From: Neoarius graeffei
Lineage: Eukaryota > Chordata > Actinopteri > Siluriformes > Ariidae
Assembly (NCBI RefSeq): GCF_027579695.1
Contig: NC_083589.1
Span: 35,209,335 to 35,273,334 of the forward strand
Reading direction: 5' to 3'
Length of the DNA: 64,000 bases
In this document: positions 41,428 through 52,412 of the stretch, one piece after another
How the letters are laid out: each line of letters starts with the position of its first letter
Position numbering within the stretch: position 1 is the stretch's first letter
Position numbers and translations under genes: made by a program
The notes under the pieces: model-generated
The model's database searches: none
The model's input: only the letters and a program-made list of their open reading frames with translations
What the model was told of the DNA's origin: nothing

Positions 41428-41599
41428 ATGTCTGAAAGTGATAGCAATTTTGAAGTAGGAACTCTCCAAATTGAATATCGAGAGGTGAAACCATACATGT
41501 ATGAACCTATGGCCGTTGCGAAGCAACCGAGGAATGTGACTCACTGGTTTGACCGTGCGGCCTCGGAATCAGACAGTGACTCAGCCGACTCTGATCGCG
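41428..41599 (+). pseudogene. P2X7-like leader exon
   Basis: Reads MSESDSNFEVGTLQIEYREV then KPYMYEPMA and an acidic serine tract (SESDSDSADSD), with a possible donor GCG|GTGACC at 41600. The order of an acidic start, then a VKPYMxEPxA motif, is that of fish genes annotated as P2X purinoceptor 7-like, which encode a cysteine-rich domain in a later exon. That later exon is absent. Confidence 0.45.
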
Positions 41600-42111
41600 G
41601 TGACCCCGGACCTCAACAAGACTCACGCCCTCTTCTTCTTACTTTTGTCGTAATACTAAATAAGAGCCCTTTTGAAGAATAATTAAATCGCCCTCCCTAG
41701 TGGATATAGGGAATGATTACTTGACAGTGCGCCGGTAGGCCACATTAGCCTGCCATCAGCGGCATTATACTATTTATAGCCTACTCTAAGCGAGAAAATA
41801 TCCCTTTGTCTCATTTCCACAGTGATTGTACAGGATCCCTCAGGATTCTTGGCTTGTCAATTGCAAGCAAAAGTAAAAATGTTTACCTCCAATCTTCTCC
41901 TTTTTGCATGAGCGTTGCTGCTCCGTTTCTTCTTTGACTGCTTGATTTTGTTTCACGCGCACAATCCACCCTCTCCTCTTCCGGAAAAAACCAACCGTCT
42001 GGCTTCACGTGCACAACCCACTCACTCCGCCTCTTCTCCTTTTTCAGAAAAAGCCAACCCACTCACTCCATCTCTTCTCCTCTTCCGGAAAAAGCCAATC
42101 CACTCTCTCTA

Positions 42112-42195
42112 CCTCTTCTCCTCTCTCGGACAAAGGTAAAAACTTCTTCCTGAATCGGTCCCGTTATTACAGTTCACTGCACAACAATAAGGCAT
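42112..42195 (-). pseudogene. THAP-domain first exon, 28 codons
   Basis: Reads MPYCCAVNCNNGTDSGRSFY LCPREEKR with a possible donor GAG|GTAGAG. The leading C-x4-C spacing and the SFYLxP motif are the start of a THAP zinc finger, the DNA-binding module of P-type and Kolobok-type transposases. The AVPTI-type end and remaining zinc ligands are absent. Confidence 0.55.
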
Positions 42196-42477
42196 GGTTT
42201 TTCTTTGGAAATTCCTGAACGCACATCTGCACTCAAGCCGAACAGCAATATAAGTAAACGGAAGTAGACTCAACTCAAGTGGTTTGTTTGTCTTAAATGA
42301 CGTCACGCACCGAGTGGTCACGGAAATAGCCGAACAGAAATTTGCTGCGATCCGCGCTAACTTATTTTAATTATTACTTATTAACAATACTTCTTGGGAC
42401 CAGAAGAAAATTACAGAGTTTTTTTTTTTAACATATAAAGTTTCAAATGTGCATAAAATTAAACCGTTGCCTATGAC

Positions 42478-43790
42478 CGTTAGCCTTTTACAGCAGAAGT
42501 AGGACATTTGTAGGAAAAAGTATCTATTATAAACTGATAACATTTCCTGTATTTATTAAAGTGGTTTTTGAATTCACTAAAGTATACTATGCTAAAGATC
42601 AGTTTTGACAATGGAACAATTTTTCTTTGAAAACAAAATTTGTTCATGTTATAAAGACACCCCCAGTTCATTAGCTTATTTTGATGAGACTGCTTACTGT
42701 ATTAGGCCTGCTGGGCTTGAGTATTTCACCTCTAAACTGAATCTACAATTGATCTTTGGATTGTTCTTTGCCTCGGTCATCACTTTTTTTTTTTTCCATT
42801 GTGTATCAATTTGTAGCAGTGTTTAAGTCTCTTTACTCTTGACTGCTTTCTGTCTTCCACTCTCAGAAAATAAACTGCGTTATTATACCTTTAGAGGTAC
42901 AATGACTTGTCACTGGGGCAGTACCCTCTAAGGTACTTATTTATACCCTTTATATACTGATTGGGAACATGTATGTACATTTTTATCCCTAAAAAGGGGC
43001 ACAATGTTATCATTGAGGTCTAATAATGAGCCCTAGGGAGGACATTACTGGAGACTATACTTTGGGGGACGGAAATGGACTCCTAATGTACCCCTATGTC
43101 TGACAGTGTATTACCTAACTAGGGCAAGTCAGCCATGCTGAAAGCTCGTTGTTTTTTCCTACAGTGATGGATGACAAAAGAATTTTACATTTTAACAATT
43201 ACTCCCCAGATCGACAGGACATTACAAGCAACAATGATGTTCCAAGAGGCTGACAGCAAAGGTGGAAAATAAACTTGTTTTTAATTTAACTATGCTAAAT
43301 ATTGTTTAGGGGTGTCAATAATTTTGCCACAAACAGAAATATGTATGAGAATGTGAGTGGATTTCCCCCCCCCCACATTTAAATTTTTTAAATGATTTTT
43401 TTTTTCTCTCTCCAGTAGAGAGAAAGGCTGCCAATAATTCTGGAGTTAAGTGTATATATTTGTATAGTAGCGCAATCTGTTGTCTTATTTCTATGTGTGT
43501 TCATGTTACATATATAAACTGCAGACTATGAACTCTAACTATGAATGTGTTTTATATATAGAAAGTTAATAGTTAAGGGAAACCATAACCTCTGTTGCAA
43601 TGACTGAGGTTAGGCTGGAAAAAAAAACAGGTGATGTCTGCAATAAATGTTCCCTCCCATCAGTGATGTCAGTCCAGTGTCTTTCTTGCTTTCTTCTTTA
43701 TCTGTGCCACCTTTACCTGGTCTAACTGCAGCAATACTTTAGAGTGACACCTATATTATCCTGGGACTTTATTTGTATTTAATTGCCATC
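42478..43790. other. Upstream region of the parp11 paralogue; MITE remnants
   Basis: About 42857-43110 looks like a short MITE (CACTCTCAGAAAATAAACTG and, reversed, CACTGTCAGACATAGGGG). A Tc1-like CAATAATTTTGCCACAAAC fragment lies at 43315-43450. No promoter element can be named with confidence. Confidence 0.35.
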
Positions 43791-43901
43791 ATGTTTGCTG
43801 GTTGGGGAGGAGATGATGAGGACAATGAACCGATGAATACTTCTGACCATCCTTGGTACTGGTTCTATCAAGCAGAGTGTGGCATTTGGCACAGAACTGA
43901 G
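43791..43901 (+). CDS. parp11 paralogue exon 1
   Basis: MFAGWGG to CGIWHRTE; donor GAG|GTATCA, phase 0. Confidence 0.82.
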
Positions 43902-46900
43902 GTATCATCTTTCCTTTCATTACTATTCCAAAACTCTTTCCTACCTGCTTTCATAAAGCAAGTTTTTCTTAACAGGACGATCCAGTGAACTCCATCAGCA
44001 GCTCAGAACTGGAAATGCTTTACTTTAAAAACCCTTATGGAATTACTAACCTTAGCACAGCAGGAGGAAACTTCAAAATTGATTTTCATGGTAATGTCAT
44101 TTTTCAGGTTGATATTTAAAAGATCCTGTTAAATTATACTGATGATAACTTGTACCATAAGTGTATTTAAGAATAAATTAAAATTGTGACTTTTTTGAGT
44201 ATTTTGTCAAATTAGAAATGCCTTTTTTTTCATGATATAAATACAATTTTAAATTTACCAAACTTAGGGTACCTGAGGACCAACCTAAGGACAGGGCAGA
44301 CTCAAAAATTAAAACGCTCTTCATTCACTGAGCATGTTATCAGGTCTGTGTAAACTTGCTTTTAGTGAAGTCATGACCTACTTTTATTTCCTTATCCATG
44401 TATTCTCATCTGTAATGCTTCTCGTGAAATGAAAGTGAAACTCCTGTTTGTCTACTGAAACAGATGCAAATGTGCAAACCAGGTGCCACCTGTGCCTGCT
44501 CACTGGGAGAACATGGACCCTAAAACACCTTTCAAGGTACAGCTTAGGATGGAAAAGCAAACTGTACATTTTTAGTAATTGTTACATTGTTCCTCATTTA
44601 TCAAGTTTGATATGAACGGACTCATTTGTCAATCGTCCGTAGGAGCATTTACACAAGAAATTTGGTATTTATGAAAATCTGTAATCTTGGAAAAACATCC
44701 ATGTCCTACTTGTGACCGAAGTGTGTGAAAATTTATATTAAGAAGACTAACTAATATAAACCTTGATTGATTAGATTTAAATCACATACATTGTGATAAA
44801 TTACAGATTACACTGTCAAGTACTGCCCAGTGAAAAAAAACTGTTGCACATGCTAATATTTTGTTGGACCGCCTTTAGCTTTAATCATGGCGCATATTCA
44901 TTGTGGCGTTGTTTCGGCAACCTTATGCAACATCCTACAACCCCGATTCCAAAAAAGTTGGGACAAAGTACAAATTGTAAATAAAAACGGAATGCAATAA
45001 TTTACAAATCTCAAAACCTGATATTGTATTCACAATAGAACATAGACAACATATCAAATGTCGAAAGTGAGACATTTTGAAATTTCATGACAGCAACACA
45101 TCTCAAAAAAGTTGGGACAGGGGCAATGAGAGACTGGAAAAATTAAAGGTACAAAAAAGGAACAGCTGGAGGACCAAATTGCAACTCATTATGTCAATTG
45201 GCAATAGGTCATTAACATGACTGGGTATAAAAAGAGCATCTTGGAGTGGCAGCGTCTCTCAGAAGTAAAGATGGGAAGAGGATCACCAATCCCCCTAATT
45301 CTGCACCGACAAATAGTGGAGCAATATCAGAAAGGAGTTCGACGGTGTAAAATTGCAAAGAGTTTGAACATATCATCATCTACAGTGCATAATATCATCA
45401 AAAGATTCAGAAAATCTGGAAGAATCTCTGTGCATAAGGGTCAAGGCCGGAAAACCATACTGGGTGCCCGTGATCTTCGGGCCCTTAGACGCCACTGCAT
45501 CACATACAGGCATGCTTCTGTATTGGAAATCACAAAATGGGCTCAGGAATATTTCCAGAGAACATTATCTGTGAACACAATTCACCGTGCCATCCGCTGT
45601 TGCCAGCTAAAACTCTATAGTTCCAAGAAGAAGCCGTATCTAAACATGATCCAGAAGCGCAGACATCTTCTCTGGGCCAAGGCTCATTTAAAATGGACTG
45701 TGGCAAAGTGGAAAACTGTTCTGTGGTCAGATGAATCAAAATTTGAAGTTCTTTATGGAAATCAGGGATGCCGTGTCATTCGGACTAAAGAGGAGAAGGA
45801 CGACCCAAGTTGTTATCAGCGCTCAGTTCAGAAGCCTGCATCTCTGATGGTATGGGGTTGCATTAGTGCAGGTGGCATGGGCAGCTTACACATCTGGAAA
45901 GACACCATCAATGCTGAAAGGTATATCCAGGTTCTAGAGCAACATATGCTCCCATCCAGACAACATCTCTTTCAGGGAAGACCTTGCATTTTCCAGCATG
46001 ACAATGCCAAACCACATACTGCATCAATTACAGCATCATGGCTGCGTAGAAGAAGGGTCCGGGTACTGAACTGGCCAGCCTGCAGTCCAGATCTTTCACC
46101 CATAGAAAATATTTGGCACATCATAAAATGGAAGATACGACAAAAAAGACCCAAGACAGTTCAGCAACTAGAATCCTACATTAGACAAGAATGGGTTGAC
46201 ATTCCTATCCCTAAACTTGAGCAACTTGTCTCCTCAGTTCCCAGACATTTACAGACTGTTGTTAAGAGAAAAGGGGATGTCTCACAGTGGTAAACATGGC
46301 CTTGTCCCAACTTTTTTGAGATGTGTTGTTGTCATGAAATTTAAAATCACCTAATTTTTCTCTTTAAATGATACATTTTCTCAGTTTAAACATTTGATTT
46401 GTCATCTGTGTTCTATTCTGAATAAAATATGGAATTTTGAAACTTCCACATCATTGCATTCCGTTTTAATTTACAATTTGTACTTTGTCCCAACTTTTTT
46501 GGAATCGGGGTTGTATTTATTTCCATCCAGAGTTGCTTTTTTTTTTTGCACGCCAAGATCTTGTATTGACGAATGGAGAGTCAAGTCACTCCATAAAGTC
46601 TTCTCTGGCATCCCAAAAACTTTCAACAAGGTCAAGGTCAGGACTCTGGTGGCCAGTTCATGTGTGGAAATGAATTCTCATACTCCCTGAACCACTCTCT
46701 CACTATTTGAGTCATAATTTTATGCCCATGCCATCAGGGAAGAAAAGGTCCATTGATGTGATAACCTGGTCATTTAGTACATTCAGGTGTTCAGTTGACT
46801 TAATTTTATTGCCCCATAACACATTACTGAGTCTCGACTTGTCTAACTGAAGCAACCCAGATCATCACACTGCCCCCAGAGGCTTGTACAATGGCCACTA

Positions 46901-49900
46901 TGCATGATGGGTTCATCACTCCTTACCCTGACATGCCCATCACTCAGGAAGAGTAAATCTGGACTCTTCTGACCACATGACCTTTTTCCATTGCTCCAGA
47001 GGCCAATCTTTTATGCTCCCTAACAAACGGAAGCCTTTTCTTCTGATTAGTTTCACTAACAAGTGGATTTCTTATGGACACGCAGCTGTTTCGTCCCAAT
47101 TCTGTGAGTTCTCGTCGCATTGTGAGTGTGGAAATGCTCTTTTCGGTATTAAACATGCGAGTGAGTTCTACTGCCAGTTTTTTACAATTCGACTTCACCA
47201 AGCACTTAAATGATCTCCGAACATGGTCAGTCAAGATTTTTTTCCCACCACATTTCTTTTGTGAAGTTGACTGTTCACCACTATCCTTCCAGGTTTTAAT
47301 AATGCACTGGACAGTTCTTAACCTAATTCCAGTAATGTTCCGACATGTTTGTTTAAGAAATGAGAAGCTACACTGGTGCTTGAAAGTTTGTGAACCCTTT
47401 AGAATTTTCTATATATCTGCATAAATATGGCCTAAAACATCATCAGATTTTCACATAAGTCCTAAAAGTAGATAAAGAGAACCCAGTTAAACAAATGAGA
47501 CAAAAATATTATACTTGCTCATTTATTTATTGAGGAAAATGATCCAATATTACATATCTGTGAGTGGCAAAATGTGAACCTTTGCTTTCAGTATCTGGTG
47601 TGACCCCCTTCTGCAGCAATAACTGCAACTAAACGTTTCCGGTAACTGTTGATCAGTCCTGCATACCGGCTTGGAGGAATTTTAGCCCATTCCTCCGTAC
47701 AGAACAGCTTCAACTCTGGGATGTTGGTGGGTTTCCTCACATGAACTGCTCGCTTCAGGTCCTTCCACAACATTTCGATTGGATTAAGGTCAGGACTTTG
47801 ACTTGGCCATTCCAAAACATTTACTGAACAGAGGTGGTGGTCTAAGACACCATTTATCAGCCATGTACAATGCAGTCCTTGGCTCGCTTCCCAGACAACT
47901 GAATGCACACCAAAACCCAGCTGTTTTCAGTGACTCACAGGAGGACAGAAAGAACCAACAACCCATTGATCACCCCAACGACTCTCTAGGCCGTTCACAC
48001 CCAGCCCCCAGTGACCCACACCAACAGGATGACTCAACGACACCTTAGGTTTGCGTTTCATCCATGAGAGGATAAATAGCTGATACTCCCTATTAGTCAG
48101 ACAGAACTGAAGAAGCCTTTCGGATGAGAGGTGAAACCTCTTCAAGAATCTTCAAGGAAGTCCAGTTGCTCTTTTTTACCACCCACAGACTGTTAAATTA
48201 TTTTTTATTGACATAGATGAGATGCAAGTAAAAAATAACTTTTTCACTTGTCTTTAAGAATGGCTATTTCTGCCTTTTGTCCATTTTTTACGGTGTGAGC
48301 TTTGTCTTGAATGGAGTTTTGTGGGGATTGCCAAATGCAAATAAGCTGCATGTTGGCTCAAGGTCTGGAGGTGAATGCAAATGCATTTCAGTGAGTTTTA
48401 GGCCAAGTTTACATTAGACCGTATCTGTCTCGTTTTCTTCGCGGATGCACTGTCCGTTTACATTAAAACGCCTGGAAACGCCGGGAAACGGGAATCCGCC
48501 AGCATCCACGTATTCAATCCAGATCGTGTCTGATCCGGTGCTGTGTAAACATTGAGAATACGCGGATACGCTGTGCTGAGCTCTAGCTGGCGTCATCATT
48601 GGACAACGTCACTGTGACATCCACCTTCCTGATTCGCTGGTGTTGGTCATGTGACGCGACTGCTGAAAAACGGCGCGGACTTCCGCCTTGTATCACCTTT
48701 CATTAAAGAGTATACAAGTATGAAAATACTGCAAATACTGATGCAAATACTGCCCATTGTGTAGTTATGATTGTCTTTAGGCTTGCCATCCTTCCACTTG
48801 CAAGTGGTAAGTGATATGCGCTGGGATCACACACACAGCGGCTCAGTCCCGAATCACAGCTCGTGTGCTCCACTCGCGCGCTCTGTGAGCTGCGCAGGGC
48901 CAGAGTGCGCACCCTCCAGAGGGCACTCGCTGTTCAGGGCGGAGTGATTTGGAGCGCAGGATGCCTGCGGAGCCGTGTATTGGTGTTGCTGTGTGCACGC
49001 GAATCGTGTATTGGTGTTGCTGTGTGCACACTAATCGTTTTAAAAATGTTAATCTGATGATCCGCTGATACGGTCTAATGTAAACCCCACCTTATTCACA
49101 GTGCAAACGAGTCAAAACATGAATCACAGGCTGAGTCACCAAACAGGAAAAAGTCAGCCGAGATTACTTGGCTAAGAAAGAAAGATGTAAGCCAGAATCT
49201 AGAAAAGTCATAACCATAAACACTAGAGCACAGAGATGGCAGGCTTGGTATAAATAGGTACATGACCAGATAGGGTTTACTCCAGGGTACTGGAGAGGAG
49301 AATTCGGCCAGTAGTCGAACCTCGGATCCAGGAGGAACAATGCGGTTTTCGTCCTGGTCGCGGAACACTGGATGAGCTCTATACCCTTCATAGGGTGCTC
49401 AAGGGTTCATGGGAGTTTGCCCAACCAGTCCACATGTGCTTTGTGGATCTGGAGAAGGCATTTGACCGTGTCCCTCATGGTATTCTGTGGGGGGGTGCTT
49501 CGGGAGTATGGGGTTTGGGGCTCTTTGCTAAGGGCTGTCCGGTCCCTGTATGAACGGAGCAGGAGTCTGGTTCGCATTGCCGGCAGTAAGTCAGACCTGT
49601 TCCCAATGCATGTTGGACTCCGGCAGGGCTGCCCTTTGTCACCGGTTCTGTTCATGATCTTTATGGACAGAATTTCTAGGCGCAGCCAGGGGCCGAAAGG
49701 AATCCTGTTTGGGAACCACAGGATTTCATCTCTGCTTTTTGCAGATGATGATGATGATGTCCTGTTGGCTTCTTCAAACCAGGACCTTCAGCATGTACTG
49801 GGGCGGTTTGCAGTCGAGTGTGAAGCGGCTGGGATGAGAATCAGTACCTCCAAGTCCGAGGCCATGGTTCTCGACTGGAAAAAGGTGGCTTGCCCTCTCC

Positions 49901-51713
49901 AGGTTGGTGGAGAAGTCCTGCCTCAAGTGGAGGAGTTTAAGTATCTCGGGATCTTATTCACGAGTGAGGGAAGGATAGAGCGTGAGATTGACAGGCGGAT
50001 CGGTGCGGCCTCCGCAGTGATGCGGTCACTTTACCGGGCCGTCATGGTGAAGGAGCTGAGCCAAAAGGTGAAGCGCTTGATTTACCGGTCGATCTGCGTT
50101 CCGACTCTCACCTATGGTCATGAGCTTTGGGTAATGACCTGAAAGAACAAGATTGCGGATACAAGAGGCCAAAATGAGTTTCCTTCACAGGGTGGCTGGG
50201 CGCTCCCTTAGGGTGAGAAGCACAGTCACTCGGGAGGAGCTCGGAGTAGAGCCGCTGCTCCTCCACATCGAGAGGAATCAGCTGAGGTGGCTCGGGCACC
50301 TCTTTCGGATGCCTCCTGGACACCTCCCTGGGGAGGTGTTCCAGGCATGTCCCCCTGGGAGGAGGCCCCGGGAAAGACTCAGGACACGCTGGAGGGACTA
50401 TGTCTCTTGGCTGGCCTGGGAACGCCTCAGTGTTCTTCCCGAGGAGCTGGCTGAGGTGTCTGGGGAAAGGGAAGTTTGGGCTTCCATGCTCAGACTGCTG
50501 CCTCCGCGACCCGGCCCCGGATAAGCGGAAGAAGACGAGGCCAGATGGGTATCCAGGTGATTTATTCCACCCCTGTAGATTATCCTGGATTCACAGAACC
50601 ACAGTTACATACATATTACCACTTGTCATCTGCCACCTGTGCCGTCATACAACAATAATAATTACTGTCCATAATCAAATATATTTTGGCAATGTTTTTG
50701 GTTATTGCTCTTTAAATTGCCCATTGATTACCTAATGGCAGTATTTAAATGTCATGTCCTTGTAACACATGCTTTAATACAGGTTTTAAAAATCTTAAAA
50801 CTGTTCATCAATAATGTCTCCCTTTTTTTTCCCCCAGACTTTCACTCTGAACTGGCAATCAAGTGAGTTTAAAGAAGTGGAGAGATATGTGCAAGAAATT
50901 GGTCTCCTGCAGGAACCCCTGAAAGTTCTCTACAGAATACAGAATGTTGATCTCTGGGAGCTGTACTGCAGGTTGACACAATATTAGTTGTTTTTACATA
51001 CTTGTTTCTTCATTTTTATTATTTTGTACTGTTTTAGAACCATGTTGATCCAAATCCTGGTGTACCAAACACGCTGTACATTCCAAGCTCTTAATTCATC
51101 CAATTAGACTGATGAGCTAATAAACAGGTATTGTTATTTAGCATCAATCTAGAGTTTTGAAACATTTTACTGGTAATCTATTTTCTGTCACTGTCATCCT
51201 TTTTCTGTAGAAAAAAATCCCAGCTGATGAGGATAAAGGGTCAGTTAGACATTGAAGAACGAATGCTCTTCCACGGCACAGGCAAAAACAATGTGCATAA
51301 TATTTGCTTGTACAATTTTGACTGCAGAATATCAGAGTCAAGAAGATGCGGTCATATCTACGGTAAAGGTCAGTTAGGTTTGGTATTGTTGTTCTCATTC
51401 ATTATTCAGTTGTGATTTACAAAAGTTATAAATTTTTCTTCTAGGTACATACTTTGCCCTACATGCAGCCTACGCAGACAGTTACAGTAAGAAACGAAGC
51501 CAAGAAGTTAACAGCACACGAGTAATGTTTCTCGCACGTGTGATCGTTGGGAAGTACACACAAGGTGAACCTGGTTTCTGCAAACCTGATGGTGACCGAA
51601 ATGAAAATGTACATGACAGCTGTGTTGACAATACTTTATATCCTAGGATTTTTGTTATCTTTGATTCTAACCAGATATATCCTGAGTATGTGTTGGAGTA
51701 TGGTGGGGGATAG
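43791..51713 (+). CDS. PARP11-like mono-ADP-ribosyltransferase, tandem paralogue (7 exons)
   Basis: Seven exons join in frame to 311 residues: 43791-43901, 43976-44090, 44268-44343, 44464-44536, 50838-50971, 51211-51368, 51445-51713. Intron phases (0,1,2,0,2,1) equal those of parp11 upstream, and exons 3 and 4 have the same lengths (76 and 73), so the genes arose by duplication. Residues about 18-90 form a WWE domain ([13 protein letters not shown]). The PARP domain runs from about residue 130 to 311, with [21 protein letters not shown] (His191), [12 protein letters not shown] (Tyr225), [17 protein letters not shown] and [11 protein letters not shown] (Ile300). The H-Y-I triad predicts mono-ADP-ribosylation. 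It is clearly more diverged from mammalian PARP11 than the first copy. The start [11 protein letters not shown] was chosen for its acidic leader; an in-frame ATG lies six codons up. Intron 4 is 6.3 kb of transposons. Confidence 0.88.
43976..44090 (+). CDS. parp11 paralogue exon 2
   Basis: Acceptor [22 protein letters not shown] to GGNFKIDFH; donor CATG|GTAATG, phase 1. Confidence 0.88.
44268..44343 (+). CDS. parp11 paralogue exon 3
   Basis: Acceptor [24 protein letters not shown]; donor CAG|GTCTGT, phase 2. Confidence 0.88.
44464..44536 (+). CDS. parp11 paralogue exon 4
   Basis: Acceptor [25 protein letters not shown]; donor AAG|GTACAG, phase 0. Confidence 0.9.
44938..46513 (+). mobile_element. 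Tc1 element (family 3), complete-looking, 1,576 bp
   Basis: Ends CAACCCCGATTCCAAAAAAG and complement, TA at 44936-44937 and 46514-46515. Each arm of about 200 bp carries the word AAAAAAGTTGGGACA twice, the paired binding-site layout known for Sleeping Beauty-type elements. One open transposase frame lies between. Confidence 0.93.
45271..46293 (+). CDS. Tc1 transposase (family 3), 340 residues, unbroken
   Basis: DD34E transposase. The start [14 protein letters not shown] gives the standard 340 residues; the frame is open 18 codons further up. Helix-turn-helix segments: [20 protein letters not shown] (about 26-45) and a second region ending near residue 115. Catalytic Asp154 (WSDESKFEV), Asp244 (QHDNAKPHT) and Glu279 (SPIENIW) are present, with 34 residues between the last two. 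The box [12 protein letters not shown] replaces the usual glycine-rich motif of families 1 and 2, so this is a distinct lineage. No stops or shifts. Activity is inference. Confidence 0.9.
   Translation: MGRGSPIPLILHRQIVEQYQKGVRRCKIAKSLNISSSTVHNIIKRFRKSGRISVHKGQGRKTILGARDLRALRRHCITYRHASVLEITKWAQEYFQRTLSVNTIHRAIRCCQLKLYSSKKKPYLNMIQKRRHLLWAKAHLKWTVAKWKTVLWSDESKFEVLYGNQGCRVIRTKEEKDDPSCYQRSVQKPASLMVWGCISAGGMGSLHIWKDTINAERYIQVLEQHMLPSRQHLFQGRPCIFQHDNAKPHTASITASWLRRRRVRVLNWPACSPDLSPIENIWHIIKWKIRQKRPKTVQQLESYIRQEWVDIPIPKLEQLVSSVPRHLQTVVKRKGDVSQW
47371..47822 (-). mobile_element. Tc1 element (family 1, copy C), truncated
   Basis: Begins with the family 1 terminus (CACTGGTGCTTGAAAGTTTG, one base changed), TA before it. 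Transposase carboxy third is readable on the minus strand ([20 protein letters not shown] to AAEGGHTRY, about 47820-47588). It stops abruptly at 47822 where an unrelated repeat begins. Confidence 0.8.
47823..48175 (+). repeat. GAAGAAGCC-GGATGAGAGG repeat, single arm
   Basis: From ACTGAACAGAGGTGGTGG to AAGTCCAGTTGCTC; contains GAACTGAAGAAGCCTTTCGG followed by ATGAGAGGTGAAAC. The same unit forms the two arms of an inverted repeat at 55893-56175 and 57100-57385. The family is not settled. Confidence 0.6.
48401..49091. mobile_element. Harbinger-like MITE (GTTTACATTAGACC), copy 1, 691 bp
   Basis: Ends GGCCAAGTTTACATTAGACC and, reversed, GGTGGGGTTTACATTAGACC. TTA is duplicated at 48398-48400 and 49092-49094. 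An ATTGGTGTTGCTGTGTGCAC unit is repeated near the right end. The inverted sister copy lies at 54182-54869. Confidence 0.8.
49273..50545 (+). mobile_element. LINE, 5'-truncated copy
   Basis: Starts within the reverse-transcriptase coding region (CCAGGGTACTGGAGAGGAG) and runs to GATAAGCGGAAGAAGACGAG at the 3' end. The same family as 26.2-29.35 kb but much better preserved. Confidence 0.8.
49372..50524 (+). pseudogene. LINE ORF2 reverse transcriptase and tail, two frames
   Basis: [17 protein letters not shown]-type sequence near 49430 is separated by a G-run shift (49490-49496) from [19 protein letters not shown]. Then come [20 protein letters not shown] and SSLLFADD, the catalytic box, expanded by a GAT repeat to several aspartates. 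[14 protein letters not shown] and [13 protein letters not shown] follow, where a TGA at 50140 ends the frame. [13 protein letters not shown]-like tail, [19 protein letters not shown] and [15 protein letters not shown] continue to 50524. The clade is not fixed. Confidence 0.8.
50838..50971 (+). CDS. parp11 paralogue exon 5
   Basis: Acceptor [23 protein letters not shown] to [12 protein letters not shown]; donor GCAG|GTTGAC, phase 2. Confidence 0.9.
51211..51368 (+). CDS. parp11 paralogue exon 6
   Basis: Acceptor [47 protein letters not shown]; donor AAAG|GTCAGT, phase 1. Confidence 0.92.
51445..51713 (+). CDS. parp11 paralogue exon 7 (terminal)
   Basis: Acceptor [28 protein letters not shown] to [14 protein letters not shown]; stop TAG at 51711-51713. 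Confidence 0.93.
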
Positions 51714-51850
51714 AGTGAGAAAATGAGCGTGGGAGACAGAAGGACATTTAACAATTTTTCCACAAAATCGAGTTGTACATGAGCTGATAGCCAATGAGGC
51801 ACGTAGCACTGAGTTGACTATAAACCATGTACAACTTGATTTCGTGGAAT
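51714..51850 (+). other. 3' flank of the parp11 paralogue; small inverted repeat
   Basis: CCACAAAATCGAGTTGTACATG and TGTACAACTTGATTTCGTGG form an imperfect inverted pair about 90 bases across, a likely short MITE. No AATAAA signal lies within 150 bases of the stop. Confidence 0.4.
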
Positions 51851-52412
51851 AACAATTATTCTATCCACATTCACTGGATATGAGCAATCGCGTGCTCTGA
51901 TTGGCTGCTCTACTACTAGGATATCAGCTCATATACCATGAGTAAGAAAAAAACAAAATGGCAGAGCACATCAAGTTAGATATGTCACCTTGTTATCAAG
52001 TATTTAAAAGAAACAGCCATGGGGAAACCATGGCCTAATGGTTAGAGAAGCAGCTTTGGGACCAAAAGGTCACTGGTTTGATTCCCTGGACCAGTAGGAA
52101 TGGCTGAAGTGCTCTTGAGCGAGGTACCTGACCCTCAACTGTTCCCCAGGCTGCTTCAAGTAGGTTGTACGTCGCTCTGGATAAGATAAAATAAAGATGC
52201 ATAAGAACACATCAAATACTTTTATTCCATATTTTGTTGCTTTTTTTGGGGGGGGTTAAAGTTTTTATTTCGTCCTTAGTTGGTTCAGCAACATGCTCTG
52301 CCATTTTGTTTTTTCTCTACTCACGATATATGAGCTGATAGTCTAGTAGTAGAGCAGCCAATCAGAGCACACAATTGCTCATATCCAGTGAATGTGGATG
52401 GAATAATACTGG
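51851..52412. repeat. Long inverted repeat with tRNA-SINE between the arms
   Basis: Left arm 51851-51967 (CTATCCACATTCACTGGATA, GATTGGCTGCTCTACTACTA, AAAATGGCAGAGCA) reappears inverted at 52293-52412. The centre holds a SINE at 52021-52190. The whole resembles a foldback MITE. Confidence 0.65.
52021..52190 (+). repeat. tRNA-derived SINE
   Basis: GGGGAAACCATGGCCTAATGG with A box, then GGTTTGATTCCCTGG as B box, then CTCTTGAGCGAGGTACCTGA and a GATAAGATAAAATAAA tail. The truncated copy at 9968 is the same family. Confidence 0.7.

Larger units (their letters stand above)
41130..42477. mobile_element. Non-autonomous element with THAP and P2X7-like first exons
   Basis: Ends GTTATAGGCAACGGT and, reversed, GTCATAGGCAACGGT match at 14 of 15 positions. 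Two short exon-like frames point toward each other from the two ends: a P2X7-like leader at 41428 on plus and a THAP-domain start at 42195 on minus. A pyrimidine-rich block with CCGGAAAAA repeats (about 41960-42120) lies between. No transposase remains and no clear target duplication was seen. Confidence 0.55.
44850..47370 (-). mobile_element. Older Tc1-like element split by two younger Tc1 copies
   Basis: TTTTGTTGGACCGCCTTTAG before 44936 and the stretch 46516-47370 read on the minus strand as one decayed Tc1-like element; a carboxy-side piece includes [17 protein letters not shown] and [14 protein letters not shown] near 47060-47200. The younger Tc1 copies start at 44938 and at 47371. Confidence 0.5.

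Noticed and set aside
47588-47908. 106-codon minus frame ending in a Tc1 carboxy terminus
   Set aside because: The first 30 or so codons come from an unrelated repeat; the junction with truncated Tc1 copy C at about 47822 makes a chance chimera.
48703-49057. Mirror-image frames in the 0.69-kb MITEs ([16 protein letters not shown] and others)
   Set aside because: The frames recur only because both MITE copies recur; no start context, splice site or domain supports them.
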